This document shows positions 45,557-56,031 of a DNA stretch of 64,000 nt, piece after piece; the first letter of the stretch is position 1, and each line of letters opens with the position of its first letter. The stretch is taken from NCBI GenBank assembly GCA_015832175.1, contig WJXW01000009.1, positions 1,612,001-1,676,000 of the forward strand, given 5' to 3'. A model generated the notes under the pieces. The model ran no database searches, was not told the origin of the DNA, and was given only the letters and a program-made list of their open reading frames with translations. The translations under genes were made by a program, and so were the position numbers. The DNA comes from Paraphaeosphaeria minitans (taxonomy: Eukaryota > Ascomycota > Dothideomycetes > Pleosporales > Didymosphaeriaceae).

Positions 45557-47238
45557 ATGGACGATGTCGAATGCCAGTTGACGGCGGAGACAATCGCAAC
45601 ACTGAATGTCCCCTTCGACCCTCATACCGAATTGTTCAATAAAGCGAGGACAGCTGGCGGTCAGAGAATTCGACCCAACGACGGCGTCGAATTGCAAGAC
45701 GGCAGTTTTCTGCGGGTTATCTTCATCACCAAAGACGACGATGGAGCGAAGCGTCTACATGGAATTCGCTTACTGCGCAACGATGAAGTCGACAAGAGAT
45801 TCTCGGAGAAACGGGGGCATTGCCTGATGGCTCTGCTGCCTTGCAACCGCCGAAATGAACTGTGCGCCATCGTGAAGACGACGACAGATACGGATGCTAT
45901 TGACAGCTTCCTGGTCAGCGAGCCGCTGAAGAACGTCGTCCGCAAACGCCACATCACGATTACTAATACAGTGTGGTATCGTGACGACACTCACCACTGC
46001 TCGCAGAACCCCGAAGACGACGCAGTCTTATTTTGTAGATATAAATATATCGAGAAGGCCGATCTGAAGAGGCGCAAGGTCTGCGAGTTCAAGTTGAGGC
46101 GGGTGTCTAGGGCTGAGAGTGACGTTGACGCCGGGATAGCTCCATTCTGGTTGCTGCACGATCATCGCTTGGGTCAGGACCGATTGAGAGGCCCGACTAA
46201 ACAATACGGATACGGCGATGTATGTGCTGGCGGTGGAGGTACCAGTCGGGCGGCCGTACTTGCGGGTTTGACACCACAATTTCTCCTGGACATCGAGGCA
46301 AATGCCTGCACAACCTTGAGACTAAACTTTGGATGTGAGGTTGTATTGAAAATGGACGTGTGCGAATTTTCGCAGCTGAAGGAGAGCGGCAATATCGTAC
46401 ACGTAATGCACGTCTCATTCGTATGCAAAGGACATTCTGCTGCCAATCGCCACACGAATCCGGAAAGAGATGCTGCACACATCGCAATTGGCTACACTCT
46501 CTCAGACATCATCAAGTTGTGCAGACCCAGGATCGTTACGATGGTAAGAACAATACCTACCTTGCGTAGCAAGGTGTTTTCGGTCAGGTACGTTGTTAGC
46601 TCACATGTGTACAGGAACAAGTGGTAGGAGCGGAATATCGATCAGACGAGGGTCAGCACCTCCGGGCCTACATCCAAGCATTAACAGAGAATGGGTACGA
46701 TTGCCATTGGCGAATTGTTAATTTCCAAGAATATGGCCTTGCCCAAGCAAGAAAACGCGTCATCATCTTTGCTAGCTGTCCCGGACAAAAGATGCCCTCG
46801 TGGCCTCGCCCAACCAACGGCACTGGGCCACGTCTGCTCAAGCCTTCCACAATCGAAGACGCCCTTCTCCTTGTCCCGGACAGCGAAGATCTTCAGGATC
46901 ACATGTTGCAGCATACACGGAAGCCTTGCGCCGAACATACCGATGCACGAAAGCCTCTTCCGGGCTGCATCACTACCAGTGGCGGCAATTCTGACGTCCA
47001 TCCTTATGAGAAGCGCAGCTTCAACATGGCCGAACTGGCGGCCCTCAACGGATTCCCTGCCTGGCATCGTTTCCCAGACAACTTAGGCGTTACAGCGTTG
47101 CGTGAACTCATTGGCAACGCTGTGCCTGCGCTTGCTTTCAAGGTTTTCTTTGACAAGGTCATCGAAGCTCTGAAGGAGACCGATGAGGAGAATTATGAGT
47201 ATGAGCAGACAGAGGGTCGAGACTACGTGGTGGACTAG
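45557..47238 (+). CDS. RID/Masc1-type DNA cytosine-5 methyltransferase-like protein with altered motif IV
   Basis: Related to RID (RIP-defective, Neurospora) and Masc1 (Ascobolus), enzymes tied to repeat-induced premeiotic silencing. Exons 45557-46543 and 46615-47238 give 536 aa, close to Masc1. The N-terminus (about 1-210) is BAH-like. The catalytic core follows: motif I GYGDVCAGGGGTSRAAVLAGL (from about 216), motif IV HVSFVCKGHSAAN with Phe288-Val289-Cys290-Lys291, motif VI MEQVVG with Glu330-Gln331-Val332 (the EQ form found in RID/Masc1 rather than ENV), motif VIII AQARKRVIIFAS with Gln373, Arg375 and Arg377, and motif X IGNAVP (495-500). The usual Pro before the catalytic Cys is Val, and the Gln after it is Lys. 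The reading frame is open, so this is not an obvious pseudogene, but activity is uncertain. The intron splits just before the Glu of motif VI. Confidence 0.88.
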
Positions 47239-48978
47239 GATGTCGACACTCTCTGCATGAACAGAGCGGTGAACTCGTCCCATCGAATTCGCTGCCTCGG
47301 CTCTAATGGAGGCAGACATTTGCAGTCTGCTTACTTGCAATGTACTCACCTCGATGTCCACAACCATAGAGCCGTCGGAGTTGCGTTGTTCGCACTCGAA
47401 AAAAAGTATCGGCTTGTGCTGCAACCGCAACTTTTGGAAGCTCCCCGATGGAGGCACCATTTCCACACCAGGACGATGAGATTGAGCTTCTGATTTGAAT
47501 AGCTTTTGGGCCGTGGGATAGTGTAGAATGTCAGCACAATAGACTCAACAATCCATGCGCCTCCGCATCCATACACCGCTTCCACTCCAGCACCCTCACC
47601 TTGTATCCGATTTCGCCAACAGACGATCCCGCGCTCACATCACAGCTCCCTCATTTCACATGTCCAGTCCTCGTCCCATCTCCTGCATCCCCACTCTCCC
47701 TCCAGTCTTGCCCTCCCACGACTTTCTCCCTCTACCGACTCCATCCACCCCCCCTTCCCAACCCACAATTCATAATTCGCACCCGGCCAGACACCCCCCT
47801 CACCCAGTCCCCGGCATCCCGGATCCAGGAACAATCACCGCGCTGCTACGCCGCCCGAGTGATCCGGATCGTTCACCGAAACCTCTCTAGACGGCACGCC
47901 TACCTCAGGTACGCTACGGTAGGTACCTAAGCGTGCGGCGCGGGCGACTCCTACGTGCGTTATTTTACCTCCGCCCGCGGCATATAGAGACGCGGGATGC
48001 AACGAGACATGTTCTCACCGGACGCAGTCCTGCGGCGTAGTTTGCACAAAACACAAAAACCCCTACCTACCGACGTAGGTACCTGTTGGGGAACACGGGT
48101 CGTAGATTAGCCTCCCCGTATCGAATTTTCTGCATCTCGAGGCTGTCGCCCGCGGAACGTAGGTGACGTTTTGGATGCGAACATGGTTTCGAAATGGCTG
48201 GCTGCGTTGTGTACCTAATCCGTCACATAGACTACCTACCGGTACCCGCAATGTGCCCACGCTGCAGCGCCTCACGCGCTAATGTAGGCACCTAATGCAA
48301 GGTACACTTTGGCCCCACGCCCTCCCCCGAGGGTGCAGGTCACACCCCTGCCCAGTCGATTGACCCATCCCGCTGCACAGTGACCGCACGTGCATGCGAA
48401 ACAGCCACATCACACATTGCACAACACGCGGACGGACATTCGTTACGGCTCGGAAAATATCACTTTTTTGATCGAAGACTTGAGCTTTTTTCTAAGGTAG
48501 GTACACATCCACCGGTCGAGCCGAGTTCCCAGCAGAGGGAAATGCTAGCTAGACAATAATCAACCGCCAGCCCGCCGGACCCAGTTTGTTATTGAGGAAG
48601 ATGGGCCTGAGAACCATGTCGCTCAACCCATCGTGACTGGAACATTACAGGAAAATACATGCTGGGAATACTTGGAATACCGTTGGGATGAACAAGATAC
48701 AGAACAAACATGGGGTGAGTTGACTCCCAATGACTCCGCACGGACCGTGTCTCTTGTTGAGACATGTTTGAGCCACGCAGCAAGGGGAAATGTTTTGGAC
48801 AAACAAGTAGAATGGAACCGACAATGGGGTGTGTGTAGACAGCCTTTGGCCGGGTAAGGGTATTTCGAACGTTGCCGTCCCGCAGATCTTCTGCGTGCTA
48901 TTCCTCCGGTATATTCCAGGCAAGTAGTAGTTGTGGCTCCCGAGGACAAGCCTTTCAACCTCGAAATGACCAGGTGCC
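47239..48978. other. 1.7 kb convergent region between the methyltransferase and F-box-like genes
   Basis: No supported coding sequence; a Pro-rich frame at 47555-47890 and a shorter one at 48633-48857 have no family signature. Dense in GGTA/TACC words: 47917-47929, 48066-48081, 48235-48246 and 48495-48503. Confidence 0.5.
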
Positions 48979-50157
48979 CTACTTCTCAGGAAGATAGAGC
49001 TTCTTCTTCCGGGTCATCTTCTCTCTCAGCTCTTTCCAAACATAGCCCTCGATCTTGCGGTTGTGATAGTACCAGCCAGTACCCAAGTCGGAGATAACCT
49101 CGTCGCCCTTGACCTGCATTAGGTATTCCACGAATCTGGTATCGGTGCGAGCCAAAGAGCGACGTCCGGTGAAGAGCACGTTAAGCTTGCGCAGCTTGGC
49201 TTGACGCAGGATTCGGAGAACGTCGAGCAGATGGTCGTCGTGAAGATATCGGCGTGATTCGTGGGTGAGCTCTGGTGTTGTACTAGGCAAAGCATCGCTC
49301 AGAAACAGGGTAACGTCTCGGAGGTAGACCAGGTTTTCTGGACCGATCATCTTGAGGAATTGGCGTACGTCTTTGTAGCCGATCTCCTTGGGGACTGGCT
49401 CCCAGAAGGGACCCCGGGTCTTGTGATTGCGGTCGAATCGAAACTTGTTCTCTCCGTAGAGGATGCTGCATCCCTCATTGTGCACCAGCTTGCATGTACT
49501 CAGGAACTGGCTCGACCGACTCATGTTCTCCGCGTCTGGGAACACAATCTTCTCCTCCGTAACGAAGAGATGGCGATACACTTTGTTCCGTAATTCTGCG
49601 GGCAAGTTGACGAACCCGAGAGGCTTCTTCCCACCACCCGAAGGCTGCAAGTCCCCTCCCGATCCAGCGCGAATCTTCATCGCGCGTCTGGGGCGCATCT
49701 CGTACGCCATGTCGGGCACCAGCAGACTCCGGTCCAGCTTCACCACTAACGGGCCGTGGAAGCCAAGAGGGACGTTGAATTGGAGCTCAATGGGTGGCAG
49801 CTTCGTCTTCTTCTGGAACGGGTCTTCGTCGTCGGACCGCTCATCGGGCTCGTCGTTGCGGATCACGTCATCAAGAGGCGGAGGTTCTGGGGATGGCGAC
49901 CGCTTGCGCTTGCGCTTCGCCTGGGTAGGCTTGATTTGTCCGTCCTCGTCTTCCGAAGGTGTCTCAATAGGTTCTTCGTACTCGTCCTCAATGACCTTGG
50001 AGTCGACGTAGCCAGCTGTCGGTTTGGCTTTGCCGGCACTGCGGCGTATGGGGCGGCCAGTCTTTTTGGAGTATTGGGTCTTGAAGTGGAAGCTTCCGAG
50101 CTCGGGGCTGGTGTCTCGATCGATGTCAGAGCCCAGGGACAAGCTGCCGGATGCCAT
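48979..50157 (-). CDS. F-box/2EXR-like nuclear protein of unknown function
   Basis: A 392-aa intron-less protein. The N-terminal 130 residues are disordered, acidic and basic by turns, with a nuclear-localisation-like KRKRKR at about 80-86. A short F-box-like helix FVNLPAELRNKVYRHLF (about 175-190) matches the form common in fungal F-box/2EXR proteins. The rest resembles that family: LVHNEGCSILYGENKFRFD and the following segments with DVRQFLKMIG and RDVTLFLS. Function unknown; a substrate-recognition or DNA-associated role is possible. The ATG at 50157 is the first and has a good context. It is divergent from SHMT. Confidence 0.75.
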   Translation of the reverse strand: MASGSLSLGSDIDRDTSPELGSFHFKTQYSKKTGRPIRRSAGKAKPTAGYVDSKVIEDEYEEPIETPSEDEDGQIKPTQAKRKRKRSPSPEPPPLDDVIRNDEPDERSDDEDPFQKKTKLPPIELQFNVPLGFHGPLVVKLDRSLLVPDMAYEMRPRRAMKIRAGSGGDLQPSGGGKKPLGFVNLPAELRNKVYRHLFVTEEKIVFPDAENMSRSSQFLSTCKLVHNEGCSILYGENKFRFDRNHKTRGPFWEPVPKEIGYKDVRQFLKMIGPENLVYLRDVTLFLSDALPSTTPELTHESRRYLHDDHLLDVLRILRQAKLRKLNVLFTGRRSLARTDTRFVEYLMQVKGDEVISDLGTGWYYHNRKIEGYVWKELREKMTRKKKLYLPEK

Positions 50158-51046
50158 GGTGGAGTCTGTCGAATGTCGCGGGACTATGTGCTATTGTCAG
50201 CGTGGAAGATGGCATTTACTGAGGTGCGGTGCGGGACTTGTTGAGGTGGTGAGGTGGAGCGGCGAGCGAGGCAGGCGGGGCTCGGTCTAAGAGTAGCTGG
50301 AGGTTAGAGAGCGCCCCGGTCATGGCAGGCAGGCGCGTTGACTATCGCGTCATGTCGCGTGAGGGCAGGTGCGATTGTAAACAACCTTGGCGTTCACGAG
50401 GCAGCATCGAGGGTGAGAAGGGTGTTGGAGCGGTGAAGAACAGAGGATTTGACATTGCTGCTCTACCCTCCATCTACAATACGTACTGGACGCGCCTCGA
50501 TGTGAAAGAATTACCGCAAGACATGGCACAAATCAAGACCCAGGCGGAAACACGGCGCATCCATGTGTCCTCTTCGACGGTTGATGCGCCGTGATGCGCC
50601 GTGATGCGCCGTGATGCGGGCGGTCGAGGGCAGACAAGACAGGACAGAACTAAGACCAATCATAAAGTTTCCTTGTCTCCTTCAGGTGGTTGAAGCCCGG
50701 AGCATCTCAGCAGCACCCGCGTCGACCAGGCTTGCACCAGCCGAGCGAGGATGGAGCTGTCTCAAAGGCGTTGAATCATCTTGGTTTTAGTTCATGGAGA
50801 GCAGACGGAAGCCAGACGCGCGAGGTTAAAAAATGCGTCTCGGGGGCCGGGCCGATTTGGTTCCGACGGGCAATGGCAGCAGAAAGCGGGAAAGGCGAGA
50901 GGCTGGTGCGGGGGCGCGGCATCGGCTGCATCGAATAGGAATCGTTTCACTGTCGCCGCGGGATACTGACGGCTTTCTCTGGCCTACGACCTTGAACCTT
51001 TCTCGGGACACAGCATCGTGCTCCTTCCACCGCATACCTGCTCACA
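50158..51046. other. Divergent promoter region between the F-box-like gene and SHMT
   Basis: No coding sequence. It contains a perfect decamer array GATGCGCCGT at 50583-50618 that may serve either gene. The SHMT side is CT-rich, as expected for a housekeeping leader. Confidence 0.5.
50583..50618 (+). repeat. Decamer tandem repeat, unit GATGCGCCGT
   Basis: Nearly four head-to-tail copies of GATGCGCCGT, perfect until the last unit, in the F-box/SHMT divergent promoter. Confidence 0.93.
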
Positions 51047-52839
51047 ATGGCGACGCTGAGGACCGTTTGCCGGACGCCTTTGAGGCAGCTTCGCCCCCGC
51101 TCGACCTTTGCAATTGCTACAAACCATCCCAGACTGCCACCGCGCCAGTGGCGGGCATATGCTTCGTCGGCGGACGCCCAGCACAAGGTCAGTGGTATGG
51201 CGACTGCGCCTGAGTACAGGATACTGATATACGTCCAGCTCCTGTCGAAGAGCCTCGAGGACATCGACCCGACCGTCTACAACATCATTGAAAATGTACG
51301 CCGCCCGCCCCAGCTTGCCCTTGCACCAGACTTACCAGCCGGAAACCACAGGAGAAGAACCGCCAGAAGCACTTCATCAACCTCATTCCTTCCGAGAACT
51401 TCACCTCGCAGGCTGTCCTTGATGCGCTCGGCAGTGTGATGCAGAGTGAGCCCATCACGCCACATCACGCTACAACCGACCTCTGACGCGCGTAACAGAC
51501 AAGTACTCCGAGGGCTACCCAGGCGCGCGATACTACGGAGGCAACGAGTGGATCGATGAGGCAGAGCGACTCTGCCAGCAAAGAGCGCTCCAGGCCTTCG
51601 GTCTGGACGACGCAGAATGGGGCGTCAACGTGCAGCGTGAGTCCGCCCATGCTGCAGTTGCAGTTGCAGTCGCGCAGCTAACGTGTCATCCAAGCCCTCT
51701 CTGGTTCCCCAGCGAACCTCTACGCTTACTCCGCCATCCTCAACACCCACGATCGCATCCTCAGTCTCGACTTGCCCCACGGTGGCCACCTGTCTCACGG
51801 TTACCAAACACCCACAAAGAAGATCTCAGCAGTATCCAAGTACTACGAGACGCTTCCGTACCGGCTGAATGAAAAGACTGGTTTCATTGACTATGAACAG
51901 ATGGACTTCCTGGCGAACCTCTACCGTCCCAAGGTCATTGTTGCGGGAACATCCGCCTATAGCCGTCTGATCGAGTACGAGCGGGTCCGGAAGATTGCAG
52001 ATAGTGTTAAAGCCTATGTCCTCTCCGACATGGCACACATTTCGGGTCTCGTCGCCGCCGGCGTTATTCCTTCGCCTTTCCCGCATTCCGATATCGTCAC
52101 CACAACCACCCACAAGTCCTTGCGCGGTCCCCGTGGCGCCATGATCTTCTACCGCAAGGGTGTCAGGCGAGTGGACAAGAAAGGCGTCGAGGAGAAGTAT
52201 GACTTGGAAGGCCCGATCAACATGTCGGTATTCCCTGGACATCAGGGTGGTCCCCACAACCACACCATCACAGCTTTGGCCGTTGCTTTGGCCCAAGCGC
52301 AGACCAAGGAATTCAAGGACTACCAGCAAACAGTGCTGGATAATGCGAAGGCTTTCGCGGAGCGACTAGGTAACTCAAAGGAGGAAGGAGGTCTTGGTTA
52401 CAAGATCGTCAGCGGTGGCACTGACAACCATCTCGTCCTCGTTGACTTGAAGGATAAGGGCGTCGACGGTGCTCGCGTTGAGCGCATCCTCGAGCTTGTC
52501 GGCGTCGCTAGCAACAAAAACACTGTTCCCGGTGACAAATCCGCCATGAAGCCCGGCGGTCTGCGCATGGGTACGCCCGCGATGACCACGCGAGGCTTCC
52601 AGGCCGAGGATTTCAAGCGCGTTGCGGACGTTGTGCACCGCGCCGTCGGCATCACGCAGAAGCTCGACAAGGAGGCGAAGGCCAAGGCCGAAAAGGACGG
52701 CAGGAAAGCGCCCGGCAGCGTTGCCGCGTTCAAAGAGTACGTGGGCGAAGGCGAGGATATTACCGACATTGTCTCGCTGCGTAAGGAGGTCGAGGACTGG
52801 GTTGGCACGTTCAGGCTTCCCTGGGTGAAGCACCCTTAG
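51047..52839 (+). CDS. SHM1: Serine hydroxymethyltransferase, mitochondrial
   Basis: PLP enzyme that converts serine and tetrahydrofolate to glycine and 5,10-methylene-tetrahydrofolate. Exons 51047-51187, 51239-51295, 51352-51445, 51499-51636 and 51695-52839 give 524 aa. The N-terminal [19 protein letters not shown] with many Arg and no acid is a mitochondrial presequence. The core has [18 protein letters not shown], the [12 protein letters not shown] block, and the PLP-lysine motif [13 protein letters not shown] with Lys284. The conserved [13 protein letters not shown] and the final SHMT motif [12 protein letters not shown] are intact. The first intron is in frame and a multiple of three (51 bases), so read-through would still give a protein, though with an insertion between KL. 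A cytosolic isoenzyme presumably exists elsewhere. Confidence 0.97.
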
Positions 52840-53183
52840 ACGAAAACCGTAGACACTCTCGGTTTTATGCATCGTGGCGCTGTGTGTTGGGGATTGTATA
52901 CAGTAATTCAACATTCCATTTCGTTCAGTCTCAAAGACATTGCCGTCTTTAACGGGAATGCTCATTGTGTGACCGACGGGCTGTTGCTTCTGCCTCACGA
53001 AGCCGCTCTTTCCTCGGTGCGCTCTTGCCTCATCAGTATGTTCTTTACTCGCCACGGTTCCCGATAATGCACAGTGCTGACACACCAAATTAGAGTATGA
53101 TGCACCTTATCCTGCAGGAACCGACTATATCCTACGGTTATAAGATTGTTATCTGATAGCCAAATTCGACATTGTATAGCTAC

Positions 53184-53336
53184 AAAGTCCAGGTTCTCCT
53201 GTCACCCGCCGTAATCGCTAGATCTATTTCTCATACTGCTCACCTGATGTTTTATCCCAAGCTTAAAGTCCAGGACTTACTGTCACCCACCGTGATCTCT
53301 GGATTATTTTTCACACTGCTCACCTGATGTGTTATT
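53184..53336 (+). repeat. Two diverged copies of a 72-base unit, offset 81
   Basis: Copies begin at 53184 and 53265 with AAAGTCCAGG and share the block CTGCTCACCTGATG. Many differences are C/T or G/A transitions (for example CACCCGCC versus CACCCACC), others are not. A decayed tandem duplication or fragment of a repeat. Confidence 0.8.
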
Positions 53337-54680
53337 CAAATCTCACGAAAGCGCGCTCTTTACTGATCTCGCGCATAAATTCACCGATGTCGGGCATAAG
53401 CAAGTTGATTTCTCATTTTGCGGTTGGAAGAAGGATATGCAGACACGGTGGAGTCATCAGCACAATTCACAGAGGAAACAGCCTTACACCGACATTTCAT
53501 GCCATTCTGCGGAAGGGCCGTTCTTGGGCGCATTCGCGACAGATTTGTACGAGCAACGACCATCGGCACTTGTACGTCGATTATTACTCACAGTGGCTGC
53601 CGCAAAGAAGAAAACCTGGACTCTTGAATGCCTCATCTAGTAGGAACTCACTGTATAATACCGTTGTAAAAGTATGGTTTGATAGGCAATACCGAAGTTT
53701 CACACTGTAACTTGTGGCAGGCGAGCAGATTGATCGTGGTTGGTTTATTAACAATAAGCCACAGGGGATGTCTCACTAGCACGCTGCACAGTGCCTCACT
53801 GATGTCATAGACCAAATTCAGCCCCTTCTCCTGCGATGATTCAGCCTTCACAGTGATACTTCGTATATTGTGAACTCCGCCTGTATGGTTGCGCACCCAC
53901 AGCAGTCAATACAACAGTGCCTTACAACGTTCGCCGCCCCAGGCCGAGCTACCCAGAAGGGTGTCTTACAGCGCGAGCTATATACGCATGGTGACGGTCA
54001 CATTATACTATTTCTAGCTCTACGCGAATTGTGAGGTTGAGCTAAGGTGTGGCACTCGGCCACAAGAAGAATGGTGCTCTAGTGTATGCAGCCTCTATGC
54101 AAGGGTGCGAGGTACGACTCAACATCACTCGCGCCCGTCAGCAAGCCCCAGGGCCCATACGTTCATGTCGTTTTGCTTGCGGCGCTCTCTCGCACAAGAC
54201 GTTGTCTTGAGGCTCAGCACAAGGCCATCCGTCAGCATCCGTGCATGCCGCAGAGATAACGACCTTCGCAACATCGCCACACGTTGCAAACAGCAGCCGC
54301 TGATCATGTCCTTCGCCCACAATATATCGATTATCGGCAATTTCCTAAGATGAGTAGGATATGTTCGCAGGGATCTAACCGAACCCCAAACAACCCAGCC
54401 ATCGTTTCGTAAAGATGGTCGGACCCTGTGCACGCGACTATCAGTTCGCTGATCGTGGCATCTCGCGCGATGACGATGCAACGTGGACCTCAGATGACGC
54501 TGGTGATGGGCGTGCCGACCGTGCCGCTGTGGAACGTTACGGGAGCAACGGCCCATGGGTACGGTACGCTGCAGCTGTAAGGCCAAGATTCTAGCTTCGG
54601 CGGGCAAGGCAATATGAGGAGAGGCAGGGCTAGGTACGATGTTTGCCCCTCACCTCACCGTATGGGACGCCTAGTCTGCA

Positions 54681-54688
54681 TATAATAA
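54681..54688 (+). promoter_or_regulatory. TATA box of the phiA-type gene
   Basis: TATAATAA lies 162 bases upstream of the ATG, followed by a pyrimidine-rich leader of CTTCT and TTGCTTTCTTCCC. This layout is typical of strongly expressed fungal cell wall genes. Confidence 0.5.
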
Positions 54689-54842
54689 AGATCTTCTGGT
54701 CTTGCTTTCTTCCCAGCAGTCCACCCAGCAGCCCAGCAGCCCAGCAACCCCTTTTACAAACAGCTTCCTGACTATTCTCAAGGCCACAACCTCTTTCGCA
54801 CTGGCTTTGACCTCCAGAATACGTGCAGAAAGATTGAGCAAG

Positions 54843-55509
54843 ATGAAGTCCGTCGCAGCTTTCTCCACACTTCTCGCCTGCGCAGCGGCCCAAACCGCAT
54901 ACTTCGGCGTCATCTCTTCCCGCAGTGCCTCTCCCATCCACCTCCTGCCTCTGCAAGCAAACGGCGGGAAGTTCTTCCTCGGCGGCACCGCCTCGGGATA
55001 CTGCCCCTCCGCCGCCATCGGCAACGAGACCTGCGACCACTACCCCGGAAACTCCACCACCTTCGCAGGCGGCAATGGCTCGCTCGGTCTGGGCGTCGTT
55101 GTCCCTGGCGGCCAGCAAGGTACATTCCTACATGCATTTCCATTGCACAATCTGACGAACGGTAATCTGATCATGGAAAACAGTCTACGTCGCCCCCAAC
55201 GGCGCATTGAGCTACACCCAGGCCCACTCCGCGTACATCCCGGAAGGCAGCGAGCGCACCGGTTGGAACAAAACCGACCGCAACGACGGGAGCAATCTTG
55301 GGAGCTTGTCCTTTGACGGCGGGCTCGTCGCGTGTCCCAGGAACGAGACACAGCCGTGGCAGGTGTATGGGCAGATTGCGAACTTCACCGCACCCGAGGG
55401 TTGCCTAGGGTTTGGCGCCGTGACTTGTAAGGTTCCCAGTGTGGGTGTGATGGGTTTTTGCTAATGGGGTGCAGTTAATGTTTCGGATGCCGCAGCGTGG
55501 CAGTACTAG
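54843..55509 (+). CDS. phiA: PhiA-type secreted cell wall protein
   Basis: A 184-aa protein, exons 54843-55119, 55184-55426 and 55475-55509. The signal peptide is MKSVAAFSTLLACAAAQ. The mature protein has the family motifs FGVISSRSASPIHLLPL, VVPGGQQ spliced to VYVAPNGALSYTQAHSA, and the short C-terminal ending AAAWQY, which only appears once the second intron is removed. PhiA of Aspergillus is a surface protein needed for phialide development; homologues are common secreted proteins. Several NxT/S sites (NETC, NSTT, NGSL, NFTA) suggest N-glycosylation. Both introns are unremarkable. It is convergent with CMR1. Confidence 0.93.
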
Positions 55510-56031
55510 ATGGAGTGGGCAAAGGGAGGGGAACATTGAATGATCAAAGCCGATCAGTTCCGTTCCTGTTCATTTCGCTCCATTTTAGGTTCGTCTGCTG
55601 GAACCTCTACGAGGTCGTGAGGGTCCGTGCCGTCAACTGGATCGTTGGCCTTCATGACTACCTAAATTTTCTAGTGATTGAATTTGTGACCGAATTAAAT
55701 GAACAGTAACGGAAAGACGTGGGGGAGGAGAAAGGGACGGAGCGAATCACGACCTTGAGAATATATATAATGATAATGCCAGAACAATATCCAATCCTTG
55801 GAAAGAAGTTTCCAAGCCAATATTTCCCACCTTGGACGATTGAGCTTTCAGCCACCGGCCAACCAATCATGGACACCTGACGCATGGAAATCTGCAACCA
55901 GCAAGAGCACTGTCCGACTCGAAGCGTTCGATTCTCCCAAGTAATATTACGTTCCAAATAGCATCGAAATGCACGCTCAAATCAAACACCCCAACCCTTC
56001 ACCAGGCACCAAGCCCCTCAACCCGATCATA
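55510..56031. other. Convergent 3' region between phiA and CMR1
   Basis: No gene supported. AT-rich with a TATATAATGATAATGCC segment near 55765, presumably 3' UTR or polyadenylation sequence of one of the two converging genes. Confidence 0.5.

Larger units (their letters stand above)
52840..54842. other. 2.0 kb intergenic region with an imperfect duplicated segment
   Basis: No gene supported between SHMT and phiA. Two diverged copies of an approximately 72-base unit lie at 53184-53336. The 53.0-54.1 kb part is AT-richer than the surroundings. A TATA box for phiA is at 54681. Confidence 0.5.
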
